Below, piece after piece: positions 29,719-43,500 of a stretch of 64,000 bases of DNA. The DNA lies in assembly GCA_003342895.1 (NCBI GenBank), contig PTFA01000159.1, positions 1,411,233-1,475,232 of the forward strand. Direction: 5' to 3'. The DNA comes from Casuarius casuarius. Lineage: Eukaryota > Chordata > Aves > Casuariiformes > Casuariidae. The notes below the pieces were generated by a model that was given only the letters and a program-made list of their open reading frames with translations, searched no databases and was not told the origin of the DNA. Every line of letters starts with the position of its first letter. Position 1 is the first letter of the stretch. Made by a program: the position numbers and the translations under genes.

Positions 29719-32700
29719 ATTGAATATCAACTTTCTATTCAGAGATTTTTTTCACAGTTCAGAGAAATACCACCTAAAATAGAAGTTTATAATGTAAACG
29801 CTTATACAACCTAAAGCACTAGCAGGTGATACTGTGATAAACCAAACTTATTTGATGAGGGCTTTTCCAGTCCTTTAAACAGGTGAAACCTGTTTATAGC
29901 AAGGATTCTCTGATGGGAAGCCTGCAAAGGGTTACCTCACTAGTTTCAATGTAACATATCTCAATGCAAACTTAAGATCAATAGCCTAAATTATTTATAT
30001 CAGGCAGAAGCTTGGTTTCTCCTTGCATTTTTATAAAGATGCTGAAAACAAATTAGGCAATAAAATTAGAATTTAGTTAGGATTCTTTCCTGAAATTTTT
30101 GTGGAGAAGGAAGTGTACCAAAATCAGAGCTACCTTTTGGAAGTAAGTTTACATTAATTATGTTTCTACACCTCTATGGGTAAGATGTTTGCTATTCTTC
30201 CAAGTTCTCTATTTTAGTTGCTCTTTCACACATCAGTTTGTTATTAGGTCAGTTTTCTAAAGTTGTGCTTCCGCTTAACATTCCCTTGACTTTTGAGCCC
30301 AGAACAAAATTATTGTTATTTTAGGTGAAAGATATGCATGGGAGTTAATACAATATGGAGCTGGATTTTTTTATCAGTAAGGCTAGGTTTACAGAGATTG
30401 ATAATAGTGTTCTTTTTATAAGATATAGAAGGAAAAACAGATGAACTTCCAGGCACGATCCATCTCCTTACAAATCTCACTGTAAATATTGATCATGCCC
30501 TTGGCTTATCACAGCTCTAATAGCATGCAAATCTGCCAGGTGGGAAAGCAACCACATGTAAAATGATGACAGTTGGGCTAGAAATGAAAATGAAAAAAAA
30601 TGAAAATGAAGAGATCTGATACTTGAAAGTAGGGCTAGCAGAGTTCTGGGAGCATTTTCTCCTGTTGTAGCCATGCTTAAACTCTCAGGTGCCTTTGGAC
30701 ATACTTTTCCTTCGATATTCTCACTCATGTTTATGTAAGCCTCCCATTTAAGATAGACTTGCATCGTGCCAGAAGTAAACAATTTCACTGTAAATGGTAG
30801 AACTAGACCTTCTCCACTTGCCTTAGTTTATATTTGATTTCAGCGAGAGGTTCCTTTGAGTGCAAATTAACATCCAGCATTTCCCACATCAGTAAGGGTG
30901 AGTTTAATGTGGTAGGTCCTAAATACAAATCACTAACCAGAATACTCCCGTCAGTGGCGGGACAGGAAACTAGATCTAAATCTTGCTGTAGTGTCCCATC
31001 TTGATCAATATAGATACTTAAATTTCAGCATTTGTGAAGTTGATCAGAATGCTTAGGCAAACTTGGAAACTCTTAAAGATCCATATCTGACCCCATTTTA
31101 TTTTCTTATTTGTGATCCTTATAATCTCAATTTACGCTTGCACAGAAATATTATATGTATGCTGTACTGCTATACTATGTAGCATTTTCCTCCTTAGTAC
31201 TGGATAATAGAGAGTGTATTTTTATTGTGTAGCATTCCTAACTTTCCAGCAGTGACATGTCCCTGACTCTGACTGCATTTAAAACTGTAATTAATCAAAT
31301 AGGAATATTAAAGGCTAGCAGATTTTCAGCTTTTCGTATCACTGTTTTGTTTTAATTTTTTGTAGAAGGGTTTAAAAATGCTGGACCAAGGTTTAATATT
31401 GAGTGATCTTTTTCTTCCTGGGCTTTGAAGAAAAAATATTTATTAAAAACATGTTTATATCTTTTAGTTTTGTATAATATAAAAGACAAAATGTTAGGCA
31501 TGTCATGTACACATTTACATCTACATATTTATTATGTAATACTAATATAGCAGTTAGGTATAACTTCTCAGTAATGTACATAACATAGTAAGTACTTTAC
31601 AAAACACCTGGGTTATTGCATCTATTCATCATTATTACAATGATTCCAGAACTCTGCCACTTTCATTAATATGTTCAGCAATCTTTTTCCTTTTCAGCTG
31701 CTGGGGTTTTTTTTCTTTTTTTTTTTTAAAGTAACCCTATATCTTCTAGGGTCATAATATTGCTAGAAGGCCAAATCATATTTCACTGTTTAACAGTGCA
31801 ATAACCTGCATGGCCAGTGGGATTTGCCTTTCTTATATTCTTTTTCTTTACTTGGACAGAACCAAATGGTGATGATGAAAAGGGCAAAAGTCCAGAAAAT
31901 AAAAATGCAGAAGTTGAATCATAAACTTTATTTTAAAAACTTTCTAAATTTAAGGGTTCATTTAAAGGACTGCACCTGCTAGAGGAAAGTAATGTGCTAG
32001 AAAACCCTGTTATTATCATGGCTAACTGTTATGGTATTTTGCTAATTTTTTTGTGTGTAGTTACCAGAAAGCTTCTGGTAAGCTGGAGAATTTCAGGAGG
32101 TAACAATAATGGAGAGTAGTGCTGTTTGATTCCTATGCAGGTATAAATTGCCAGCTACCTACATTTTAATCAATTACAGCTACAAGAAAATAGTCTGAGT
32201 CATTAGAAGAAGGTAAACACTAATTTTGGAGAGGAACCATTTAATGTAATACAGTTGTTTCTGGATTAAATTGAGTGAGTGAAATTAGTACAACTCACCT
32301 AAGGCTTTACAGAATCTGAGACACTGTCCATGTGTCTGCTTTTTGCTTTTTTTTTTAATAGCATTTTCTTTTTTAAAATAGTGAGGAAGGAAGAAAAGGC
32401 AAACCATGTAAGCCCTTTCCTGAGATCTAAAAATCTGACACTAGTGTGGTGCTTTATCATACTTCGGGGGCTCCTGTGGGGAACTGCTGCTCTCTGGTGC
32501 CTTCCATGCAGCTCGATCTTCAGCTTCCTAGCTTTCCTTTCCATAGCTTGTTTGTTTACCAATATGTTGTCCTTCTTGAAAGAAGACAACTCAAAATGTT
32601 AAAAATAGATTGAAGATGGCATGGGAGGGTGGCAGAAAACCTGGAGTTTGGAAGGTTCAAGACTCCAAGCAGAAAGATCCAGCCTGAGGCCTCAGTGCAC

Positions 32701-34250
32701 CTAAGCATCGACGGATGTCAGGGAGGATCGCGAAGGAGTGGTGCACACCGTAGAGGGTTCAGAAAGGTCTGCAGTATTTATCACTTTGTGCTGAGCTTTG
32801 CAGTTGTTATTGCAGGGTGAGTCAGGAGCTGGGCTAGCAGGGGGCACTGTTGGACAGTGCGTCCGATAATACTCCGTGCCAGTTCTCAGATTCTTTCTGA
32901 TGACAGTCATAGCGTTTTTCTGCTTTACCACTTCCCATAGAAAACATCTACCTTTTAACAAAGTAGAAACTTGTATGTGTTTTAATTATTTTGATTATAA
33001 TAAAAGTAAAGCCCATAGGATGAAAAGTAATTTTTCCTTTGAAAAAAGGCTTAACAGTTCAGAATTTGGAAAAGTGAGTGAAGAACAGGGTTTAGCTCAA
33101 TTAGCTACTGTCATTCAGTAGCTTCCTCCTGGGATAACTCCACTTGCTTATTCTATTGTTGTAGACCTAATTCCACTGTCATGAAAGAGAACAGATGAAA
33201 GTAGTTAAAGAAGTCTAACTACAGCAAACCTGGTACATTCATTTTCCAAATGGTACCAAAACAAAAGGATGCTCTTTCCATACTGCAGTTTTTGCTTAGA
33301 AAGCAGTGAAGACCTCAAACATCCGTCACCCATCCTCAGTTCTATGAGGCTCTCGTAAGTCTGTACTTGAACAGTCAGTGAGTCGTGAGTCAGCGATAAA
33401 TTGAAGGTTTCTAGGATTCCTAATTAAAGCATAAAGAAACGTTTTAATGTATTTCATAGCATGCATATGCAGTAAATTAAAATTGAATTTTAAAATGTTT
33501 GGGTTTAGAACATTTAAGCCATGCTGTCATTAATCTAGATAGCCTAAGCAAAAACAGTGGAACAGGCTCCACTGTGGGCTTACAACTTTAACATTGCAAA
33601 ACATATGTGGTCCATATGTTACAGTTTGTGTTTTGCTAAGAAAACATGGCCACATGTGAGGGACCCACAGACTCGGAGCCTAGCAATTGTTCTTATTCTC
33701 TGCACTCTGAAGTTGCGTGACCCATCACAGGTTCAGGACAAAAGAGCGTACTCAACTCTCTTGGTTTGTCTGTCTTTTGATACACTCTTCAGGTAAGCTT
33801 CCCATCTGTTCATCTAGATTCTTCTTTCCCCCAACCATATGTCAAAAGTATCTGTTGCTTTTGGCAGCAAACTTGTTTCTGTTGAAACAGTGATTACTGT
33901 ATTACTTCTTCCTTCACTGAAGAGCATTTTAGATGTGAAGCTTATGCCTTGTCCAAGTTCCCAAACTGAGTATTTCCCACTCCCCTCACTTGCAGAGCCA
34001 TTCGAAAGGTAGCTGAGAATGAAAGCTCTGCATGGGAAAGCAGGTTTACCTCTCTGTATTATATCCATTAGTCCAAGTTTGAATCTTATCTCAGTCTTAC
34101 TGGAAGCAGGACTTACCACTTGTCTCCCGCATACCAGGGGGGTATTTTAATCATTAGGCTACTGAACAGGCATGGTAAAACTCTCTGTTGAAGGTATTCC
34201 ATATTGTGTGAGTAATTCCATATTCATTGGATAAGAGAAATAAAAGAAGA
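29719..34250. other. Noncoding intronic DNA, no gene seen
   Basis: No gene is recognised. T-rich runs near 31707-31728 and 32349-32358, plus scattered chance ORFs up to about 100 codons. No repeat family could be named. Confidence 0.6.
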
Positions 34251-34340
34251 GTTACTTTAATTTGGTGATTAAGGCATTCATTCATACAGGACATCCAAAT
34301 TCAAGTCTCTTGTCCTTTCCCTGTGAATACCGAATCAGTC
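34251..34340. repeat. Possible old tRNA-derived SINE remnant
   Basis: GGTGATTAAGGCATTCATTC followed by ACATCCAAATTCAAGTCTCTTGTCC has the layout of the A-box region and B-box-like end seen in sauropsid tRNA-derived repeats ('gtggttagggcactcacctgggat ... gttcaagtccc'). Strongly diverged; the assignment rests on memory of the consensus. Confidence 0.3.
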
Positions 34341-34390
34341 ATATATGATGAAATGGCTTCCACAGGGAAAGTTCCACTATAAAAACACCT

Positions 34391-34430
34391 TACAGGTTGG
34401 TATGTAGGTGTGTACAGGCTGGTATATAGG
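34391..34430. repeat. Short imperfect tandem duplication
   Basis: TACAGGTTGGTATGTAGG and TACAGGCTGGTATATAGG lie 22 bases apart and differ at two positions. Confidence 0.75.
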
Positions 34431-34850
34431 GCACTGCTTTGGGACGTGAAAGGCTTTAGTTTGGGATCTTATGTCAGATCAGTCGATCAGGGATCTGGAA
34501 ACAGGTCTCTCTCCTAAATCACTCAGCTTTTGGTTGCAGTTGAATGAACAGTCTCAGGATGATCCTTCCTCTCTTACTAATTGCACCATCCTCTCAAAAA
34601 ACATGTACGTTGACAGGATGAAAGAGTGAAATATTTTTTCTGCTCTCTTTGAAAGATATTTGAATATTTGAGTGGTGTCATGTTAAAACCTGCGCACTCT
34701 GTAGGTAACTGTCATTACCAGATATGCATTCACAGGAGAAAACAATCAGAATGTCGTGCTCGCTCAGTGCTGAGATAATAATATCCCAAGCACAATGGCC
34801 AGCGAGCTTTAGTGTAGGCAGGAGTTAAAATATCTCATGCTGTCTAAGTC

Positions 34851-34880
34851 AGTGATAAAGCATGCAGTGATAAAGCATGC
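34851..34880. repeat. Exact 15-base tandem duplication
   Basis: AGTGATAAAGCATGC occurs twice without a spacer, at 34851-34865 and 34866-34880. Being exact, it looks young or is under-sampled for mutation. Confidence 0.9.
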
Positions 34881-35797
34881 ATTTAAATGGAGATTGCAAA
34901 TAATGTAAGATTACTAAACAGTTTTATGTCAGCTGGAAGTAATGAGGTAAACCTTAGCCAATGCAAGAGTCCCATTTAGGTGCAACATAGTGAAAAAAAT
35001 GCATTGGGTCTAAAGAATATTAGATATTCTCTGTATGCAGTAACTAGTGGTTGACCGGATGTTAACTGCGGCTGTACTGAGAAAAAAGGAAGTGTAACTG
35101 TTGGTTATACACAGTCCTTTGCATACTTTAGTCCAGGTAGAATATTGCCAATTATTATCACAGCTACATTAAGCAGTTTATTTTCCTTCTTAGTCCAGAT
35201 ATACTGAAGGGAAAAAGTAACATTTAGGTATTTCTGCATGTGTAACATTTGTAAATAAGACATTTGATCCAATAAAATAGTTTTATACACTTTTTGGGAC
35301 TAGAGTTGTCTCATATTCTTAAGAGTAGAAACACCTCAAACTTTTACAACTGCTTTTCTGAGGAAATTGGAAAAATCAGATCAGATAATGTGCATTAAAG
35401 AGGAAATAGAGGAATAATAGATATAGTTACCTCAATTCTTGCTTGAGAGAGAGATCACATGTGATACTTTTCCTGCTCTTAGAGTGGAACTTTATTACTC
35501 AAATGTTTAAATACATAATATTCAGTTACCTTTGGGTGGTCCTCTGCTAAATGCTAGGAAAAAAGTGCTTCCTACTTAGTGTACCTGGCAGCAATCTGAG
35601 AGGTATTGCTTTTCTCTAAGTGGTATCCAGGCTAATCAGTACAGCCCATATTGTTGATGACTTGGACAGAGAAATAACATCTCTTTGATTTAATATTTGT
35701 ATGTGCTTAGTGCCTAGGAACTCTGAGCCTAGTAAACTCCAATCCATGCATGCTGGTCTCTACACATCAGTCAGTATAAGCTCGTATCAGTCAGTCC

Positions 35798-35800
35798 AAG

Positions 35801-35838
<38 letters not shown>

Positions 35839-35841
35839 CTT
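35798..35841. repeat. (AT)16 microsatellite inside a 44-base perfect palindrome
   Basis: AAGCTC, then 16 AT units (35804-35835), then GAGCTT. Because the flanks are reverse complements, the whole 44 bases form a perfect inverted repeat centred between 35819 and 35820, able to extrude as a cruciform. Confidence 0.95.
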
Positions 35842-35860
35842 ATATATATATATTTATATA

Positions 35861-35884
35861 TGCAACATATATATATATGTTGCA
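35861..35884. repeat. 24-base perfect AT-cored palindrome
   Basis: TGCAAC, then ATATATATATAT, then GTTGCA: a second perfect palindrome, 19 bases after the first. The spacer between them is itself almost all TA. Confidence 0.95.
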
Positions 35885-37239
35885 CAGTGATGAGTGTTCA
35901 GTTAAGCTGTTCATGTTTTTTCAGTTTATCTGCATTGAATTTATCTGGTTCAATGACCTGGCCCAGCAATATTATCCCATCAGCAGTGGAAATGTAAAAT
36001 AAAAGAAAAAAGAAGAAGAGGAAAAAAAAACAACAACCGTAAGCACAGGTGAATTAGGAAGATTTGGACACCTGGAACATGATTACTCAGATATCTGAAT
36101 GTGGAAACCACTTAGAAAGGAAAAAATTAAGACAGAAATGGGAAAAATAAAACAAGAATGAACATCTAGGTCAAGAGAGTAGCGAGGTTGCTGTTTTGGG
36201 CTTTAACATCCTCCTTACTCATTTTATGTATGTTTCCTTTTCTCTGGGTGAATCTCTTCTACACACCAGTTATTTATACTGTCCTCAAAGTCTGTGATCA
36301 ACCCTGCCTAAATACGGTTACTGTTCAGTGATAGGGTTTTTGTGGGAAACCTTTGTTAGCAATCCCAGTAAGTATTCTTTCTCTCTCTTCCAGTTTTAAA
36401 AATAAGTTCGTTTTGACCCTTTTGCAGAAATGGTCCTCGTCTTCATAGAAACAGACCTGCTGTCAGCAAATACTACTAAGACTGATTACAAGTCTCGATT
36501 GCAGTCAATCTCCGTAAAAAATTCTGCAGTGAACTAGATTTTTTAAAGTGTTTAGTGCTTCAGTTTAATAACCTTACCAATTTGCTTATTCTTTTATAGA
36601 AAGGTTATAATTTTAATGTGACATGCTTGATTAGCATTGTTATTTGGGAATATACAGTTTTGTCCAAATCTTTAGTGCTATAAAAATGTGTCTGGATTTG
36701 TAAAATATTACCACTTATTAAGCATTTCTCATGATCAGTTGACTTCTGAAATTTGTAATTGGCTTATCAATGATGCACAGATTATAACTCAAAAAAGAAA
36801 CACCTCTCAGATTACCCGAGATGACAACTGTTCGATACATTGATACGCAAGTTTAATAACCTGCTTCATTAAGTAGAAGCAGAAATTAATCCAAGGGGAT
36901 GATTACATGTAAAAAGAATAAGTCAATTAGTGATTTTTTTTTTTAGATTATCATAACAAGTCTATTATCAAATGAGGCAGTTTGCTTGGCTGTCCATCTC
37001 TCAATTGCACAAAAGGGTACTGTTTAGTACAATGAGATCAATTAAACAGTAGAGAAAATTTGCAATTTCACAAATTACTACTAATTATTCCAGCTTCTTT
37101 CTGAGTTATTGGGTCTGCCAGATTCCTCTGAAGATTCTTTTGGAAGCTTTGTGGTCGAAATCAAGATCATGTAATTTATAATTCTGCTAACCATCGTTTC
37201 CTAAGTTCATGCAAAGTGTCAGACCCTGAAGGAAAACTC
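35885..37239. other. Noncoding intronic DNA; repeat-free AT-rich stretch in its second half
   Basis: No gene is seen. About 36550-37130 lacks simple repeats apart from a T11 run and holds several homeodomain-like cores (ATTAGC, TCAATTAG, CTAATTATT). That pattern is common in conserved vertebrate noncoding elements, but conservation cannot be judged from one sequence. Confidence 0.4.
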
Positions 37240-37265
37240 TTTTTTTTTTTAAAAAAAAAAAAAAA
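37240..37265. repeat. T11A15 homopolymer pair
   Basis: Eleven T directly followed by fifteen A, a perfect inverted homopolymer junction. A similar T11A8 lies at 62345-62363. Confidence 0.9.
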
Positions 37266-37450
37266 CAAAAAACCTAACAGACTGCTATTCTTTCCCATTT
37301 TCCTAGCCCTGGTTGCCAAACTGGCAGTGTTCCAAGGGTGACACAGGTTCTTTCTTGTGAGCATTCAGATCAGAAGTAGAATAAATAAGCAGCAAAAAAT
37401 CACACAGAAAATACTGTCATACAAGTTAGCTCTGAAACACATTTTTAAAG

Positions 37451-37505
37451 TTTTAATTAATTAATTTTAATGTTTTAGTTAATTTAATTAATTAATTTAA
37501 TTAAG
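37451..37505. repeat. AATT/TTAA-rich low-complexity tract
   Basis: Two clusters of TTAATTAATTAA-like sequence flank TGTTTTAGT. The tract is almost free of G and C and partly self-complementary. Confidence 0.85.
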
Positions 37506-40500
37506 TTTTTCTGGACCTTTCGAGATACTCTGACAGTATACAAACAAAATTGCCTTTTTGTTTAATATTCTTAAGATTATCTTCTAATAGTAGTTATCTG
37601 GAACCTAAATAATTTTTCTTCTGATATCTTTGCTATTACTGAAAGATCCATCAAGCTTTGAAGTTCCCACACTCCAGCTTTCAGTTGTCTTGTTTTCTAC
37701 ATGGATATGCCATACAGCTCCCCAGCTTGTTTTCNGTTTTTAAGAATGCTAAAATTTCAGCTACCTCATATAGTTTTATCTTGTTTTCCAGCTTCCATGC
37801 AGCAGACAGTTCTGTAGATCTAAAATGTTGTACCTCGTCAACATGCATTAGGCAATGTTAAGGCTACCAATTAAGCACTGCCTCTGCTCACTAGAAGAAT
37901 ATCATTATACACCATCAGCTTTCTAATCCCTTCAAGCAATGAGTCTGGAGATAATTTCACATTTCTGCTATCCCTATAAAAAATGCACTAGTCTTCCTGA
38001 GCCTTGCTGCATGCTTTATTTTTATATTGCATCCTTGACAATCACTTACTGTGTATTGTCAGCATCAATGTCACTAACGCTGAGAGGAGTATGAGAGCAG
38101 CTCCTAGTTCCTCTAGTACCTCTTAGCAAATTTACATGCCAGGGTAGGAAAAATGACTTGCAAATTACCAATTGTCATCAGAGATCTTATGAGTATATTT
38201 TAGAGGAAAAAAGTCTTCATATTTTTAGGTTTGAACAGGTGGATAAGGAAAAAGTCTCCAACAGACGTCAAAATAAAGATAGACTGAAGAGAATCATGGC
38301 TTGGGAACACCTCTGGTCTGAAAAAACAGGAATAGGTAGATCAGGACTGCTGAGGGAGTGGGTGGTATGTAGTTAGTGTGTGTGGGGGGGTTCTGTTTTC
38401 GTAACATAACTTTGGTGTCTGGGACAGGCTTTTTCACATAGACACATTCTGCTTAGTAGACACTGCTGCTCAGAGCTTGAATCCTGCTCTTTTGTTAGCA
38501 CACAGTGCTACAGGGAGCATGAAGCCTCTGGTCTTGAGCACTTACCCAATATCCCCAGGAAACCAAAGCTCATGCTCTGGAACTCAGGTTTTAATTACAC
38601 TAGATACTTCTTTGGGCAAACTCAAGGTATGTCAAGGAATATTTTAGCGTTCAAGAGCAAGTTAAGCTATCTGAGTAGACATGGTTTTACATCCCTTCAG
38701 TCCTCTTTGAATTAATCAGCTCTAATTCTCCAGCTTTCCGCTATCCTGAAGGCTCTCTGATGTATTCTGGTATGTCCCAGGTTTTGTTATTTCTTTGCTT
38801 GTATCTGTAGTTTTATTTGCTACTATCATAAGCTTTCAAACTTTCTGTCATTGCCTTGTTCCAAGTTACTACTGAAAGGCATTTCTGATGAAAAGCAGAG
38901 AGGAGGGTACCAGCTCCCAACAGAGGTAATTCTGAGATAAGCTGTATAATCACTGATTATTTCAACTTTGGCTGTTACTATTAAACAAGCCTTATTTAAT
39001 ATACTAATATAAAAAAGAACATAAAATAGGTCTGGGGTGACTAGCATGAATTTGTGTGTGAGTGAAATCAATTCAGGTAGGCTACAACAACTTTGGATGC
39101 AAGCATAATGTACTTTATCAGATTTTTTTTACAGGTTTTAAAATGATCGTCCTCTGTATCCTTCATGGATGCAAAGGAACCTCCAGAACGGTTAATGTGA
39201 AATAATAACACACAGTAATAAAAGGACTCATGTTTTCTAAAGGTTTAGTGATATGATCCTTGATAGCTATACTTCCCGTTCCCGTTGTGTTTCACCGCTT
39301 AATTGTGGGAGGATTTATCCACAGTATGTGTTGGCTAGTACTGTTTTTATTCAGAAGAATAATAGTTATCTACGTGCTCTAGTCTTTTCTCCCTCCCTCT
39401 TCCTTAGTTATTTTCTGTTTTTATTTAAAGAAATAAAATCATAAGCAGTAATTTTTTTTGCTTCTTAGTTGTCAGACAAACCATATTTATCTAGTTCTTT
39501 ATCCTGAATTCAAGATCACCATTGCTTTGCACTGTAATGTATAGTTTGCAACATTGTTAGTAGAATATATTTAAGCCAAGAGAGAAAAAATGAGAGAATT
39601 AGATATTGATGCTTCCACTTCTCAAAAACGGATGTAAGCATATAAAGCAGAGGGAGAGGAGGACAGCAGTGTAATGTACACTGAAATTTTACCTATATGA
39701 CATCCACAAAATGTATAACATATTACATGCAACCTAGTTTCAAAATAGTAGATCTGTTTATATGAGTAAAGCAAACAGGTTTAAACCCATAGAAGTTCAC
39801 AGGAATGTTCTTAGTTCTTTAACTTTATTTATTGGTATTTAAATGTATTATATAAGAACAAATCTTTTTATAGATACTGCAACAGATGGTCAAACACCAT
39901 GCTTACCTACAATTATATCCAAAATCAGTGCGGATGGTTATATCATCAGAGACAATAATGGAACAAATGTTCACAAGCACATCTGAACCATTAGAGGCCC
40001 AACCTACCCTGCAGAAATCCACTAGGCCAGATAGAGTCCAGAAGCTACACCTGGTACTGCCAAACACTGGAAAGTCTGTTAGAGGAAGAGAGGAGTTAAG
40101 AGTTCCTCCCAGCTGAAACAATTCATTAATTTGTGTAAATTAGTTTAATTGCATCAGCTAAAATAATACGCTTTTTTTTTTTTTAAATCACAGCTTTAAA
40201 AACCTTATTTCTAAAGCAGTGTTTTGAAAACCTTGAAAACAACAAAACCTAAAATGATAAAATACTAAGTGCATTTGGCTAGGAAAAATAGTTTTAGACA
40301 AACCACAACAACCATTTCTTTTCACTTTGGAAAAAAGCCAGCGAGTCAATTATTTGCTCAATTCTATTTGCAGCAACAGAAAATGGCCCGAACTTCCATA
40401 TGGCTGTAGAGGCATATGCTGCTTTGAAGGTGGGTTGTGCTGCTCAGAGACATTTCATGACCATGTTTCTCACAGGTATTCAGGATACTCTGAGCTGGCC

Positions 40501-43500
40501 AGATTAGTGGGGTACTTACGTAGCCAAAACAGGATTTAATAGAGCCTAAATATCTGCCAACAGATTATAGGTGGGTTATAGCAACCCTCATCTATTCTCA
40601 GGCACTTCCTCTCAAGGTTATCACAGGGTAGTTAGCTGATAAAAGGATGCTAATACATTTCTCCTCTCTGAAGCAAACTGAATCAATTCATACAACTTTT
40701 TAGTGTTTTAGTATCTTGCAAAGTAGACGGAGAAAAGTATTCTTCGGTATATTTGCCTTTCAACGCCAGTGTTGCTCTAAAACAAGTCACTGCTCAATCT
40801 TGAAACCCTGATTTACACAGGTGAACATTAGACTTGGCCTGTTCTTTTGGCTCTTTAAGCGCTCGCCTGTGTATTCTGTTGTCTGTCCTGCTTTCCAGAA
40901 TGGGCTGTTCACTCTCTTTTCCCTGTAGCGACTGGTAAATATTTGTGTGTGTGTTCGTACAGGTTGGAGGGAGTGGAACTCAATAGAATGACTTTGATAT
41001 TACCTTTAAAAAAACAATAGAACTACAATAAATGATTAATAGTTGAATGTTATTTTTCTATATTCATTACAAGTCCATCAATACTATGTGGGTTTTTTTG
41101 ATATTTTTTGTTCACAGTGGATATTTGGTAAAGTATTTTATAATACAAACTTAGTTTTATCTTAGTTAAAAATCTTCTTGGATTTCAAACTTTTTGATTG
41201 CTTTTAAAGTATTTGAGGGTTTAGAAATACCATGAAAATTAACATGGCCTGCTTTGAAAAATGCCATTAGAAAAAAATCATATATTCCCTTGAGGGAAAG
41301 CTCCTTAGGACTGTGCTCTTCAGTTGTCAACTGTTCCTTCATGCTGTTCATGTAATTTTATCCTTCAGCATCTCTAACAGAATTGTAGGTGAACCAGGCT
41401 TTCACTTTTGCTGTCTCTTTTGTATGCGCTACATTTCCTTGTGGTAGGAGATAGAGAGGTAATCAAGGAGAGGGGAGGGAAGATCTTTTCCCTCTTCCTT
41501 TTCAGAGGAATAACTAAGACACCTGGACTAATACCAGCCAGCATGGAGCACATCCGAGCTTCACTCTGCATGCAGGTTTGCCAGGATTGTTGTCATGGGT
41601 GGTCATGTCATTGGTTCTCTATGAAAGTTAGTATTGAGAGAGAGAGCAGGTATGAGAAAGGAAGCAGAACTGGATGGCAAATGAGCAGCAGATTTTGCTT
41701 GACAAACTAAAGCTCCTATTTTTTCAAAAGCATCACAAGAAAGCATTTGTGAAAAAAAACATAATGGAATGAATCAGGAGCATAATTTTTGCATACTGAT
41801 TTTCTTGAAGGATAGATCAGGCCTACTAGGCTTCAGATGAAAACCTGGAGGTGAATCATCTGTACCTAAAAGTTGTGCAAATGATTGGAAGAGAGCAAAC
41901 GGGAAATACCTGTCCATACCCTTCCACCAATACCCCTTCCACCAAAACCCAGCTGAGAAGTGCTAAAGAGTTGGAGTTTGTTTTCCCTCCCTCCTTATTG
42001 CCTGTCCTGCTTACCTCAGGTCTCTGCCATGCACGCAGTGCTCTCACCTGATAAAAAGCAGAAGCTGATGATTATTTTCAATGCATTTCTTCAAATTCCA
42101 TTCCCAATGCTGTGTCCGCTTTGTATTTCGCATGGCAAGAGAGAACACCACTTTGCTAGCTGAATGGCACTGCAGGAATTCAGCAATAGAAGCTTTACAG
42201 AACAGAAATCAGCAGTTAGTTAACCTGTGATTGTGACCACATTGTCATTTGACTCCAACTCCTTAATAGTCTGTGATGTTTTATGGACAGATTTTGTCAT
42301 TAAGATTGAATTTCCAAATGTGTTTTTTACAGATGGAAAGCTTCTTACCACAATTTGCAAGCCCCAGTCACTTGCCTGGTGGAGGGGCTTCACATTCAAA
42401 CATAATTTTAAGGCCACAATCCCCAAATGGTTTGTTGTGCTTTCCAAACCTGTCAAATAACTTAGCCTGATTTTTTTCATCTCCAAATGAAAAGTAGATT
42501 GCTTTCCTGTTATTTTAGCTAAGCCCGGAGGATTCTTGGCAGTTCTAGCTGCATTTCACCCCACTACATTTTCAGAGTTAACTTGAATGTACAGTCAAAG
42601 AGAAACTTTTAACGTATGGCATTGAACTTAAAAATAAGAACATGAAAAATAGAATCGCTGTATGAAGGAGAGCCAGAGTCCCTGTAATTCAGATTACACC
42701 TAAGTAGTGAACTCAGAAGCATTTTCAAATTCCCATCTCCAAGTCATGTTCTGGCCTCATCCTGTCCCCTTGGGTGCACCAGTCCTGCCTGCACCTTGGT
42801 TTCTCTGGCAAGCAGAATGGAGACTGTAGACCCAAATGAGCCACAAAGCCCTTCAAACAGGTTCCTGACCAGGATATCTAGAGCCATACTGTGTCACACA
42901 CCACGTTCTCAGTCTAAATGCAACTTCATGGTTATATATAGGAGAGTGCTCCGTGCCACCTGCTTTAGGGGAGGATGGAAGGAACTCAGGCTGACAGCAA
43001 AGCTTTTCCCCTGTTGTCAAACATTGATGGTTATTTCCTTTCTAATCCTTGCGTAATGTTTTAATGTCTGCTGTTAGAATTAGAGATATTCTTATTTCTT
43101 TTGATTTTCTTCTGGCAAAATTACATGACACTAAGCAGCTGTAGCTCCGGCAGAGGGCAGGAAAAGTTCTAAGTCAGTGTGAAATATCCAAGGATAAAAG
43201 AGAAATCCTCCTCTTACAACGCTGTATGTCCACTGTAAATAAACTGATGTAGGTGGAGTGTCCTTGTGTACATTACTGTACTTGAATAAAAATTTGGCTA
43301 AGTTCCAGCTTAAAAGAAAATAATAATAAAAAACCTTTTCATTAATGAAGTTTCTCCAGTTAAGTTTGCAGATCCTTATAGCAAATAAGCAGAAAATCTT
43401 TAAAAGACAAAAAAAAGGAAGGAAGGGAAGCAGGGAAATTTGAAAAGATCGTTGTTGAAAAATAGCCTGGTCGTGCTGGGTTCCGGCTGGTGAGAGTAAG

